Of a DNA stretch of 22,728 bases, positions 15,342-22,728 are shown piece after piece. Location: positions 1 to 22,728 of the forward strand of contig DASUSF010000085.1 of NCBI GenBank assembly GCA_036375275.1, given 5' to 3'. The notes beneath the pieces are model-generated. The model saw only the letters and a program-made list of their open reading frames with translations, ran no database searches and was not told the DNA's origin. Each line of letters opens with the position of its first letter. The stretch's first letter is position 1. A program made the translations under genes and the position numbers. The DNA is from DASUSF01 sp036375275. GTDB taxonomy: Bacteria > Pseudomonadota > Alphaproteobacteria > Geminicoccales > Geminicoccaceae.

Positions 15342-16967
15342 GTGAGACACGGCAGGCTTCCGGCCCTCGCGACCGTCCTGGCGGTGGTCCTGCTCATCGC
15401 CCCCTCGTCGGTCGAGGCGGAAAGCTTCGAGGAGGCGGTCCGGGCGCTGGCCCTGGGCTCCTACGGCGACAAGGCCGAGGCCGTGGACGCGCTGGCCGCG
15501 CTCGGCGACGACCGCGGCGTTCCGGTGCTCCAGGCCATGGCCGATGGCCGCCTCTTCGTGCGCGAGGCGGATGGCGCGATCGTGGTCGGTGAGCGCCAGG
15601 GGCGGGACTACCGGCTGACCGGCGCCCTCGACGGCGCCGATGTCGGCACCGCCGCGTCCCGAGACTTCGACAAGGTCAAGGTCAACAACCGCGTGCGCGG
15701 CACGATCGAGGCGGCGCTCGGGCGGCTGCAGCTGCAGAACCTCGACCCCGCGCGCCGGATCGCCGCGATCGACGCGATCCTCGGAGACCGCACGGCGGCG
15801 TCCGCAGAGATGCTGCGCGAAGCGCTGGCGGCGGAAGAGGACCCCGGGGTCAGGAGCGCGCTCGCGTTCGGCACCGCGGCGATGGATCTTGCCGGCGACG
15901 ATCCGGATCGCCGGCTCGCGGCGATCGACCTGCTCTCCTCGTCCTACGACCGCCGGGCCCGCGGTCTGCTCGGCCAGGTCGCCGGCGACGACGGGGCAAC
16001 GCCGGAGGTCAGGCAGGCGGCCGAGGCGGCCATCGCCGCCGTCGAGCGCCGGCAAGGCATGCTCGAACTCGGCCTGCACCTCTACCAGGGGATCTCGCTC
16101 GGCTCGATCCTGCTCCTCGCCGCGATCGGTCTCGCCATCACCTTCGGCGTCATGGGCGTGATCAACATGGCCCACGGCGAGATGATCATGCTCGGCGCCT
16201 ACACCGCGTTCGTGGTCCAGGAGCTGTTCCGGGCGTTCCTCCCCCACGTCTGGTTCGACGTCTACCTGGTCGCCGCGGTGCCGGTCGGCTTTCTGGTCGC
16301 GGCGGCGGTCGGGATCGGGATCGAGCGGGGCGTGATCCGCTTCCTCTACGGCCGCCCGCTCGAGACCCTGCTCGCAAGCTGGGGCATCAGCCTGATCCTG
16401 CAGCAGTCGGTCAGGATGATCTTCGGCGCGTCCAACCGCGCGGTCGCCAACCCGGACTGGATGTCGGGCGGGATCGAGCTGATCGGGGGGATCGTGCTGA
16501 CCTGGAACCGGCTGGTGATCATTGTCTTCTGCCTGGCGGTGCTCGCGGCCGTGGCGCTGGTGCTCCGCTTCACGCGCTTCGGCCTCGAGATGCGCGCGGT
16601 CACCCAGAACCGGGCGGTCGCCAGCACCATGGGCATCAACACGGCGCGGGTCGACGCGCTGACCTTCGGGCTCGGCTCGGGCGTCGCGGGGATGGGGGGA
16701 GTCGCGCTCTCGCAGATCGGCAACGTCAGCCCCAACCTCGGACAGCTCTACGTCATCGACAGCTTCATGGTCGTGGTGTTCGGCGGGGTGGGCAACCTCG
16801 CCGGGACCTTCGTCGGCGCGATGAGCCTCGGCATCATCAACAAGCTCCTCGAGCCGATGGCGGGCGCGGTGCTGGGCAAGGTCGCGGTGCTGGCGCTGAT
16901 CATCCTGTTCATCCAGCGGCGCCCGCGCGGCCTGTTCGCGCTCCGGGGCCGGGCGGCAGAGGCGTGA
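15342..16967 (+). CDS. urtB: Urea ABC transporter permease UrtB
   Basis: Inner-membrane permease of the urea importer, 541 residues. As is characteristic of UrtB, a signal-like hydrophobic N-terminus (VLAVVLLIAPSSVEA) is followed by a long soluble helical region to about residue 240 (FDKVKVNNRVRGTIEAALG), then a LivH-like membrane domain starting LYQGISLGSILLLAAIGLAITFG, with GVINMAHGEMIMLGAYTAF and VTQNRAVASTMGI. Length fits the family. The GTG at 15342 is chosen because it opens exactly at the signal-like segment and has AGAGGT about 9 bases upstream; the open frame extends far upstream only as a shadow of urtA. It works with UrtC. Confidence 0.94.
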   Translation: MRHGRLPALATVLAVVLLIAPSSVEAESFEEAVRALALGSYGDKAEAVDALAALGDDRGVPVLQAMADGRLFVREADGAIVVGERQGRDYRLTGALDGADVGTAASRDFDKVKVNNRVRGTIEAALGRLQLQNLDPARRIAAIDAILGDRTAASAEMLREALAAEEDPGVRSALAFGTAAMDLAGDDPDRRLAAIDLLSSSYDRRARGLLGQVAGDDGATPEVRQAAEAAIAAVERRQGMLELGLHLYQGISLGSILLLAAIGLAITFGVMGVINMAHGEMIMLGAYTAFVVQELFRAFLPHVWFDVYLVAAVPVGFLVAAAVGIGIERGVIRFLYGRPLETLLASWGISLILQQSVRMIFGASNRAVANPDWMSGGIELIGGIVLTWNRLVIIVFCLAVLAAVALVLRFTRFGLEMRAVTQNRAVASTMGINTARVDALTFGLGSGVAGMGGVALSQIGNVSPNLGQLYVIDSFMVVVFGGVGNLAGTFVGAMSLGIINKLLEPMAGAVLGKVAVLALIILFIQRRPRGLFALRGRAAEA

Positions 16968-16978
16968 TGCGCGGCGTC

Positions 16979-17191
16979 CCCCCTCACCCGACGAACGGGG
17001 TCGGGGCCCTGTTCGTCCCTCTCCCCCGAGGCGAGAGGGAGTCGCTCTGCTATGGTCATGAGCGTCAGCGCATCACCTGCCGAACCGGCCAAAAGGAAGC
17101 GCGTGCCAGTCGCCATACGTCCGCACGCCTGGCGGTGACTGATTTGCAACCGTCCCCTCTTCCCAGCGGGGAGAGGGCCAGGGTGAGGGGG
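16979..17191. repeat. Inverted-repeat-bounded intergenic element between urtB and urtC
   Basis: The element is bounded by perfect 11-bp inverted ends: CCCCCTCACCC at 16979-16989 and GGGTGAGGGGG at 17181-17191. Inside are nested dyads: ACGAAC/GTTCGT (16991-17016), TCCCTCTC/GAGAGGGA (17016-17040), an imperfect CCAGTCGCCA/TGGCGGTGACTG (17106-17141), and a CCTCTTCCC/GGGGAGAGG hairpin near the right end. This CCCTCTCCC...GGGAGAGGG...GGGTGAGGG layout is a recurring intergenic repeat type in many proteobacteria. It has no credible gene. The right end runs into GGAGGAGG, the ribosome-binding site of urtC. Confidence 0.75.
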
Positions 17192-17208
17192 AGGAGGAGG
17201 GCACCGGC

Positions 17209-18372
17209 ATGACCAGCCCGCGCCTGTTCACGCCCTTCGGCTGGACCCTGTTCGCGGGCGCGGCGCTCGCGCTGCTGGTGGTCGTCCCGGCCCTGAATCT
17301 GTGGCTGCCGGCGTCGTCGCCGCTGCATCTCCCCGCCTACCTCGTGCCCCTGCTCGGCAAGTACGTCTGCTTCGCGCTGCTGGCGCTCTCCCTCGACCTG
17401 GTCTGGGGGTTCGCGGGCGTGCTCTCGCTCGGTCACGGCGCGTTCTTCGCGCTCGGCGGCTACGCCATGGGCATGCACCTGATGCGCGAGATCGGGACCC
17501 GCGGCGTCTACGGGCATCCGGTGCTGCCGGACTTCATGGTGTTCCTCAACTGGCCGGAGCTGCCCTGGTACTGGTGGGGCTTCGACAGCTTCCTCTTCGC
17601 CTGCCTCATGGTGCTTCTGGTGCCGGGCGCGCTCGCCTTCGTGTTCGGCTGGCTCGCCTTCCGCTCGCGGGTCACCGGCGTCTACTTCTCGATCATCACG
17701 CAAGCCATGACCTTTGCGCTCATGCTCGCCTTCTTCCGGAACGACATGGGCTTCGGCGGCAACAACGGCCTCACCGACTTCAAGGATCTGCTTGGCTTCG
17801 ATCTCCAGGCGGGCGGGACCCGGATCGGCCTCTACCTGACGAGCGCCCTGGCCCTGCTGCTCGCCCTCCTGCTCTGCCGCTGGATCAGCCGCTCCAAGCT
17901 CGGCCGCCTGCTGCTGGCGATCCGGGACGCCGAGAGCCGGGTCCGCTTCCTCGGCTACTCGACCGCGCACGCGAAGCTCCTGGTCTGGACGCTCTCGGCC
18001 ATGCTCGCGGGCGTCGCCGGCGCGCTCTACGTGCCGCAGGTCGGGATCATCAACCCGTCCGAGTTTTCGCCCGCCAACTCGATCGAGGTCGCGATCTGGG
18101 TCGCGGTCGGCGGTCGCGGCACGCTGATCGGCCCGATTCTGGGCGCCGGGCTGGTCAACTGGATCGAGAGCCTGCTCACAGTCGCGGCGCCGGAGCTCTG
18201 GCTGTTCGTGCTCGGCGGTCTGTTCGTCGTGGTGACCCTGTTCCTCCCCCACGGCCTGGTCGGCGCGTTCCGCGCGGCCCGCCTGCCGCGGTGGCGCTCC
18301 ACCGAGGTGGGCGGCCATGAGGTCACGGTCGAGCCGCCCCCGGGGCTCGCACCCGAGAGCGGACGCGCCTGA
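17209..18372 (+). CDS. urtC: Urea ABC transporter permease UrtC
   Basis: Second inner-membrane permease of the urea importer, 387 residues. UrtC-type blocks are visible: LLALSLDLVWGFAGVLSLGHGAFFALGGYAMGMHLMR, GFGGNNGLTDFKDLLGF, the ATPase-contact loop LGRLLLAIRDAESRVRFLGY and VAVGGRGTLIGPILGAGLVN. About ten hydrophobic segments; normal length. ATG 17209 is preceded by GGAGGAGGAGGG, which sits at the right boundary of the intergenic repeat. The stop codon TGA overlaps the urtD start (TGATG), so the two are translationally coupled. The 241-base gap from urtB is by far the longest inside the operon and is filled by the repeat. Confidence 0.94.
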   Translation: MTSPRLFTPFGWTLFAGAALALLVVVPALNLWLPASSPLHLPAYLVPLLGKYVCFALLALSLDLVWGFAGVLSLGHGAFFALGGYAMGMHLMREIGTRGVYGHPVLPDFMVFLNWPELPWYWWGFDSFLFACLMVLLVPGALAFVFGWLAFRSRVTGVYFSIITQAMTFALMLAFFRNDMGFGGNNGLTDFKDLLGFDLQAGGTRIGLYLTSALALLLALLLCRWISRSKLGRLLLAIRDAESRVRFLGYSTAHAKLLVWTLSAMLAGVAGALYVPQVGIINPSEFSPANSIEVAIWVAVGGRGTLIGPILGAGLVNWIESLLTVAAPELWLFVLGGLFVVVTLFLPHGLVGAFRAARLPRWRSTEVGGHEVTVEPPPGLAPESGRA

Positions 18373-19118
18373 TGAGCGCCCAGGGCTCGATGCTCTACCT
18401 CGACGGCGTGAGCGTCACCTTCGACGGCTTCAAGGCGCTGAACGGGCTCTCGATGGTGGTCGAGCCGGGCGAGCTTCGGACCATCATCGGCCCCAACGGC
18501 GCTGGCAAGACGACGATGATGGACGTGATCACCGGCAAGACCCGGCCGGACGACGGCAGCGTCGTGTTCTCGGGCGACGTCGACCTGACCCGGCTCGACG
18601 AGGCGGCGATCGCGAAGCTCGGCATCGGCCGGAAGTTCCAGAAGCCGACCGTGTTCGAGAACCTGACCGTGCTCGAGAACCTGGAGCTTTCGCTGCAGGA
18701 CGAGCGGCGCACCTGGCGGACCCTGTTCGACCGGCTGACCGCTGACAAGAAGGCCCGGATCGACGAGGTGCTGGAGACCATCGGGCTCGCGGGCGCGCGG
18801 GACCGGCTCGCCGGCCAGCTCAGCCACGGACAGAAGCAGTGGCTCGAGATCGGCATGCTGCTGGTTCAGGACGCGCGGCTCCTTCTGCTCGACGAGCCGG
18901 TGGCCGGGATGACCGATCACGAGACCGAGCGGACCGCGGCGCTGGTCCGCCGGATCGCGGGCGAGCGCACGGTCATCCTGGTCGAGCACGACATGGCGTT
19001 CGTCCGCGACCTCGCCTCCCGGACGACCGTGCTGCACGAGGGTCGGGTCCTCGCCGAAGGCCCGATCCAGGCGGTCCAGGCGGACCCGCAGGTGATCGAA
19101 GTGTATCTCGGCCGCTGA
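18372..19118 (+). CDS. urtD: Urea ABC transporter ATP-binding protein UrtD
   Basis: Cytoplasmic ATPase of the urea importer, 248 residues. Walker A is GPNGAGKT (40-47), followed by TTMMDVITGKTRPDDG and the Q-loop segment GRKFQKPTVFENLTV. The signature is LSHGQKQWLEIGMLL, a hallmark of UrtD rather than LivG, then Walker B LLLLDEPVAGM and the switch VEHDMAFVR. The ATG overlaps the urtC stop, and urtE begins 2 bases after its own stop, so urtCDE behaves as a tightly coupled unit. It should heterodimerise with UrtE beneath UrtB/UrtC. Confidence 0.94.
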   Translation: MSAQGSMLYLDGVSVTFDGFKALNGLSMVVEPGELRTIIGPNGAGKTTMMDVITGKTRPDDGSVVFSGDVDLTRLDEAAIAKLGIGRKFQKPTVFENLTVLENLELSLQDERRTWRTLFDRLTADKKARIDEVLETIGLAGARDRLAGQLSHGQKQWLEIGMLLVQDARLLLLDEPVAGMTDHETERTAALVRRIAGERTVILVEHDMAFVRDLASRTTVLHEGRVLAEGPIQAVQADPQVIEVYLGR

Positions 19119-19120
19119 GC

Positions 19121-19816
19121 ATGCTCGAGGTCCACGACATCCACCTCTACTATGGCGCCAGCCACGCGCTCCGCGGCGTGCGGCTGCGCGCCGCCAGGGG
19201 CGAGGTCACGTGCGTGCTGGGCCGGAACGGGGTCGGCAAGACCTCGCTGCTCCGCGCCATCCTCGGCCTCGAGCCGGTCCGAAGCGGCCGGATCGTCTTC
19301 GACGGCAAGGTCCTGAACGGCGAGCCGCCGTTCAGGCGGGCCCGCGCCGGGATCGGCAACGTCCCGCAGGGCCGGGAGATCTTCCCGCGGCTCACGGTCG
19401 AGGAGAACCTGAAGACCGGCTTCGCCGCGGCGCCGGCGGCCGAGCGGCGCATCCCGGAGGAGGTGTTCGAGCTGTTCCCGGCGCTGCGCCAGATGCGGAG
19501 GCGGCGCGGCGGCGACCTCTCCGGCGGCCAGCAGCAGCAGCTCGCGATCGCCCGCGCCCTGGTCGCCCGGCCGCGCCTGCTCCTCCTCGACGAGCCGACC
19601 GAGGGCATCCAGCCCTCGATCATCAAGCAGATCGGGGACGTGATCCGGATCCTCGCCGCGCGCGGCGACATGGCGATCGTGCTGGTCGAGCAGTACCTCG
19701 ACTTCGCCCGCGACGTGGCCGATCAGCTGGTGGTGATGGACCGTGGCGCGGTGGTCGTGGCCGGCGCCGGATCGGTGGTGGACGACGCCCACGTCCGGCG
19801 ATACCTCACTGTCTGA
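19121..19816 (+). CDS. urtE: Urea ABC transporter ATP-binding protein UrtE
   Basis: Second ATPase of the urea importer, 231 residues, LivF-like. Walker A is GRNGVGKT (34-41), with the UrtE-typical RNGVGKTSLLRAILGL, then GNVPQGREIFPRLTVEENL, the signature LSGGQQQQLAIARAL, Walker B LLLLDEPTEGIQPSII and the switch LVEQYLDFA. The ATG lies 2 bases after the urtD stop. Start and length are normal. It is the last urt gene; 95 bases with two direct repeats separate it from ureA. Confidence 0.94.
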   Translation: MLEVHDIHLYYGASHALRGVRLRAARGEVTCVLGRNGVGKTSLLRAILGLEPVRSGRIVFDGKVLNGEPPFRRARAGIGNVPQGREIFPRLTVEENLKTGFAAAPAAERRIPEEVFELFPALRQMRRRRGGDLSGGQQQQLAIARALVARPRLLLLDEPTEGIQPSIIKQIGDVIRILAARGDMAIVLVEQYLDFARDVADQLVVMDRGAVVVAGAGSVVDDAHVRRYLTV

Positions 19817-19820
19817 GGCC

Positions 19821-19896
19821 GTGCTCGAGCAACTCGAAGAGCGGTAGCACGAGATCGGACCCCGCGCTCGAGCAGCCGGAAGGGCGATAGCACCAG
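19821..19896 (+). repeat. Two imperfect 33-bp direct repeats between urtE and ureA
   Basis: Copy 1 is 19821-19853 and copy 2 is 19864-19896, a 43-base period, with 26 of 33 positions identical by eye. Both contain the palindrome GCTCGAGC and end in TAGCAC followed by CAG or GAG. In copy 1, GTGCT and AGCAC at its ends can also pair. The second copy stops 2 bases before the AGGAG ribosome-binding site of ureA. Function unknown; a duplicated operator, a processing site or relics of a dispersed repeat are possible. Confidence 0.55.
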
Positions 19897-19911
19897 CCAG
19901 GAGACGCGCGC

Positions 19912-20214
19912 TTGGACCTGACGCCGAGGGAGAAGGACAAGCTCCTGGTCGCCATGGCGGCGATGGTTGCGCGCCGGCGTCTCGAGCGCGGGGTCAAGCT
20001 GAACCATCCCGAGGCGATCGCTCTGATCACCGACTTCGTGGTCGAAGGCGCGCGTGACGGCCGGAGCGTCGCCGAGCTGATGAGCGCCGGTGCGGAGGTG
20101 CTGAGCCGCGACCAGGTGATGGAGGGCGTGGCCGACATGATCCACGACGTCCAGGTCGAGGCGACCTTCCCCGACGGCACCAAGCTCGTGACCGTCCACG
20201 AGCCGATCCGCTGA
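19912..20214 (+). CDS. ureA: Urease gamma subunit
   Basis: Smallest structural subunit of cytoplasmic nickel urease, which hydrolyses urea to ammonia and carbamate. The 100-residue protein matches UreA throughout: LTPREKDKLLVAMAAMVARRRLERGVKLNHPEAIALI, EGARDGRSVAELM and the C-terminal PDGTKLVTVHEPI. Length is exactly typical. The start is a TTG with AGGAG 8 bases upstream; no ATG or GTG gives a better N-terminus, and a TTG start may limit translation. It follows urtE by 95 bases, and ureB comes next but with an extra gene inserted between them. Confidence 0.94.
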   Translation: MDLTPREKDKLLVAMAAMVARRRLERGVKLNHPEAIALITDFVVEGARDGRSVAELMSAGAEVLSRDQVMEGVADMIHDVQVEATFPDGTKLVTVHEPIR

Positions 20215-20218
20215 GTCG

Positions 20219-20227
20219 TGCTAGACT
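20219..20227 (+). promoter_or_regulatory. Possible extended -10 before the coiled-coil gene
   Basis: TGCTAGACT (TG, one base, TAGACT) lies 28 bases before the ATG at 20256 and resembles the TAGACT before the TRAP gene at 189-194. No good -35 is visible. If active it would give the coiled-coil gene and ureB their own transcription. Confidence 0.25.
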
Positions 20228-20255
20228 GCCGGACAATCGGTTGGAGACGGAGACG

Positions 20256-20600
20256 ATGAACAGCGCGCGTCTGGCGCGGCGGTGGCAGGAGGCGAGCGGG
20301 GACTATGCCCGCATGCCGGAAGCCCTGAACGACGAGATCACCGAGGAGCTCGCGACCAAGGCCGATCTCCTGGCCCTCGAAGCGGCGCTCAAGACGGAGA
20401 TCGCAGAGGCGAGAGTTGATCTCGGAGGTGAAATCGCGGGCCTCAGAGCCGAAGTCGCAGCGGCTCGAGGTCACCTTGAGGCCAAGGCCGAGAGCGTGCG
20501 GACCCAGATCATCAAGTGGGTGGGCGGGATGCTACGATCCAGATCATCGCGATCGTCGGGCTCGTCCGCCTTCTGTTCATCGAGTGAACGGAAGCGATGA
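20256..20600 (+). CDS. Coiled-coil protein with a frameshifted C-terminal membrane segment
   Basis: As read, a 114-residue protein between ureA and ureB. Residues 1-92 contain heptad-like coiled coil (TKADLLALEAALKTEIAEA, EIAGLRAEVAAA, LEAKAESVRTQIIKWVGGM), the pattern of DUF1640/CCDC90-like small proteins that end in a membrane helix. From about 20532 the current frame becomes a Ser/Arg-rich tail with poor codon use. The frame starting at 20534 instead reads TIQIIAIVGLVRLLFIE and stops at 20585-20587, with nearly all G/C third positions, so a one-base loss (or two-base gain) has probably occurred near 20532. Either a true mutation, leaving a protein without its anchor, or a sequence error. 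The shifted-frame stop TGA (20598-20600) overlaps the ureB ATG. ATG 20256 is preferred over TTG 20241. A role in urease is unknown. Confidence 0.7.
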   Translation: MNSARLARRWQEASGDYARMPEALNDEITEELATKADLLALEAALKTEIAEARVDLGGEIAGLRAEVAAARGHLEAKAESVRTQIIKWVGGMLRSRSSRSSGSSAFCSSSERKR

Positions 20601-20920
20601 TTCCGGGCGAAGTCATCACGAAGGACGGCGAGATCACCCTGAACGAGGGACGGGAAGCGATCACGCTTCCGGTCGCGAACACCGGCGACCGACCGGTCCA
20701 GGTCGGCTCGCACTACCACTTCTTCGAGACCAACGAGGCGCTCCGCTTCGATCGCGCCGCCGCCCGCGGACGTCGGCTCGACATCCCCTCGGGCTCCGCG
20801 GTCCGCTTCGAGCCGGGCCAGACGCGCGAGGTCCAGCTGGTGGCGATCGGAGGCGCGCGGCGGATCTTCGGCTTCAATGCCGCCGTCATGGGCAGCCTCG
20901 ATGTCGAGGCGACGACTTGA
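20597..20920 (+). CDS. ureB: Urease beta subunit
   Basis: Second small structural subunit of urease, 107 residues. It matches UreB along its length: MIPGEVITKDGEITLNEGRE, VANTGDRPVQVGSHYHFFETNEALRFDR, GRRLDIPSGSAVRFEPGQTREVQLV and GFNAAVMGSL. It forms the outer beta-rich part of the UreABC trimer. The ATG is 9 bases after the intact-frame stop of the coiled-coil gene and has only a weak GGAAG site. ureC, normally close behind, is 805 bases away because an oppositely oriented toxin-antitoxin pair lies between. Confidence 0.94.
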   Translation: MIPGEVITKDGEITLNEGREAITLPVANTGDRPVQVGSHYHFFETNEALRFDRAAARGRRLDIPSGSAVRFEPGQTREVQLVAIGGARRIFGFNAAVMGSLDVEATT

Positions 20921-20981
20921 CCAGCGCCGATCTCCCGCAGCGGACGAATCGTTCAGGCCGGAGCTCTGGGTCGGCAGACCG

Positions 20982-21407
20982 TCAAGACTGCTGCTTCGCG
21001 CCGGGCGGGCCGGGCTCAGGAGAGCGGCGCCCATCATCGGCCAGCGCGCGCACGATACTTGCGACGGCATCGGGGTCCTGCGCGATTAGCCGGAGATACG
21101 TCCCGGCGGCGCCCGATGGGCGCTTTCGCCGCTGCTCCCAGTCCTGGAGCTGGCGGAGTGGCAGACCGAAGCGCTCCGCAAACGCCCGCTGGGTCAGACC
21201 CGAGCGGGCGCGGATCGCAGCGACATCCAGAAGGCGCTCGACGCGAAATTCCCCGGCGGCGAGCTCGTCCGCGAGATCGGGAGCCGCGTCAGGATCCTGG
21301 TTGATCCGTATCGCAATCTCGGCGTCGGTCAGTCGATCCGACTTTGCCCAGTCGATCTTCCTGACCTGCTCGAGCGCCTCTTCAACCGACAATCGCCGCG
21401 TAGGCAC
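20982..21407 (-). CDS. HTH (XRE-type) antitoxin/transcriptional regulator
   Basis: A 141-residue protein with a helix-turn-helix at about residues 61-95 (DVAAIRARSGLTQRAFAERF, then LPLRQLQDWEQRRKRP). The N-terminal 40 residues (SVEEALEQVRKIDWAKSDRLTDAEI) resemble the region before antitoxin domains in BrnA-like proteins and may bind the toxin. GTG 21407 is chosen because GGGAGA lies about 7 bases upstream and similarity starts there; the frame extends to 21461 with no better start. The start lies inside the toxin gene, overlapping it by 26 bases, typical of coupled toxin-antitoxin operons. BrnT usually pairs with a ribbon-helix-helix BrnA; an HTH partner is a variant. It likely represses its own promoter through the palindrome at 21665-21679. 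Confidence 0.82.
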   Translation of the reverse strand: MPTRRLSVEEALEQVRKIDWAKSDRLTDAEIAIRINQDPDAAPDLADELAAGEFRVERLLDVAAIRARSGLTQRAFAERFGLPLRQLQDWEQRRKRPSGAAGTYLRLIAQDPDAVASIVRALADDGRRSPEPGPPGAKQQS

Positions 21408-21654
21408 GCCTTTCTCTCCCGTTGGCCCGGCGGAGCGAAATGACCCGAAGTCGCTCACCACGTCGGGTGAAGACGCAGACGTGCAGGCGGCCTGCGATCA
21501 GACCGTAGGCGATCTCGCGCCGCTCGCCGTATCGAAACCTTCGATCGTCCCGCACAGCGTGATCTCCCATGAAGATCGCCGCTGCGGCCGCCAGGGGAAC
21601 GCCATGCTTGTCCCGATTGGCCCTGTCCTTCTCAGGATCGAACTCGATCCTCAT
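21382..21654 (-). CDS. brnT: BrnT-family toxin (DUF497), putative RNase
   Basis: A 90-residue protein of the BrnT/RelE-like ribonuclease toxin family. The family signature is clear: FDPEKDRANRDKHGV at the N-terminus, a GDHAVRDDRRFRYGERREIAYGLI middle, and RLRVISLRRANGRERRAY at the C-terminus. Characterised BrnT proteins are type II toxins that cleave RNA and inhibit translation; activity here is inferred from similarity. The ATG at 21654 has no Shine-Dalgarno sequence, and a strong promoter ends just 6 bases before it, so the mRNA may be leaderless. It is transcribed against the urease operon, in the gap between ureB and ureC, first in the pair with the HTH antitoxin. Confidence 0.87.
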   Translation of the reverse strand: MRIEFDPEKDRANRDKHGVPLAAAAAIFMGDHAVRDDRRFRYGERREIAYGLIAGRLHVCVFTRRGERLRVISLRRANGRERRAYAAIVG

Positions 21655-21660
21655 CCCAAC

Positions 21661-21689
21661 GATATACGCTTAAAGCGTAGCTGTGACAA
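21661..21689 (-). promoter_or_regulatory. Sigma-70 promoter of the brnT toxin-antitoxin operon
   Basis: On the minus strand, TTGTCA (21689-21684) and TATATC (21666-21661) are 17 bases apart, a near-consensus housekeeping promoter. Only 6 bases (21660-21655) separate the -10 element from the brnT ATG, so the predicted start falls at or next to the ATG. Confidence 0.75.
21665..21679. promoter_or_regulatory. Palindromic operator in the brnT promoter
   Basis: TACGCTTAAAGCGTA is a perfect 7-bp inverted repeat around a single central base. It covers most of the spacer and enters the -10 element of the brnT promoter, where a bound repressor would block RNA polymerase. The HTH antitoxin, alone or with BrnT, is the likely ligand (inference from the usual toxin-antitoxin autoregulation). 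Confidence 0.7.
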
Positions 21690-21725
21690 GGCGCCGCTGG
21701 CCCTGCGCCGGGCGGGGTCCTGACC

Positions 21726-22728
<1,003 letters not shown>

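Noticed and set aside
16964..17212. An 82-codon open frame between urtB and urtC
   Set aside because: It is a translation of the inverted-repeat element; tails like PSPLPSGERARVRG are typical artefacts of this repeat type. It overlaps both flanking genes.
20525..20540. Programmed ribosomal frameshifting in the coiled-coil gene
   Set aside because: No slippery heptamer or downstream pseudoknot-like structure is visible at the junction; a simple indel or sequence error is more likely.

Overview
The window is GC-rich and densely coded, with strong G/C preference at third codon positions. Gene content (a urea transporter beside urease, a Liv-type transporter with an acyl-CoA ligase, a TakP-like TRAP binding protein, DUF1127) fits an alphaproteobacterium, perhaps Rhodospirillales-like. 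That placement is inference; no rRNA or marker gene is present.

Layout. 1-105: the end of an unidentified gene. 229-1598: a Tat-exported TRAP solute-binding protein coupled to a tiny lipoprotein gene. 1631-3480 (minus): a DUF5765-like membrane protein and cysteine synthase. 3633-5093: a Tat-type amidohydrolase. 5281-11452: an operon-like run of AMP-dependent acyl-CoA ligase, livG, a fused nucleotidyltransferase-HEPN gene, livH, livM and a small unknown gene; the binding protein and second ATPase usual for such clusters are absent. 11584-12631 (minus): a GNAT acetyltransferase and a DUF1127 protein. 12632-13018: a relatively AT-rich spacer. 13019-22728: a urea locus, ordered ureD, urtABCDE, ureA, a coiled-coil gene, ureB, a BrnT-type toxin-antitoxin pair on the opposite strand, and ureC running off the end.

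How it works together. UrtA captures urea in the periplasm, UrtB/UrtC form the membrane channel and UrtD/UrtE drive import. UreABC hydrolyse urea to ammonia, with UreD helping nickel-centre assembly. A consensus-quality sigma-54 promoter before urtA indicates nitrogen control. ureEFG and the end of ureC are presumably just outside.

Most unusual points: (1) an MNT-HEPN fusion gene inserted without gaps between livG and livH; (2) a BrnT/HTH toxin-antitoxin pair antisense between ureB and ureC, with a promoter that predicts a leaderless mRNA and a perfect 15-bp palindrome in it; (3) a coiled-coil/membrane-tail gene between ureA and ureB whose tail is intact but one frame away; (4) a 213-bp inverted-repeat-bounded element between urtB and urtC that ends next to the urtC ribosome-binding site; (5) two 33-bp imperfect direct repeats just before ureA.
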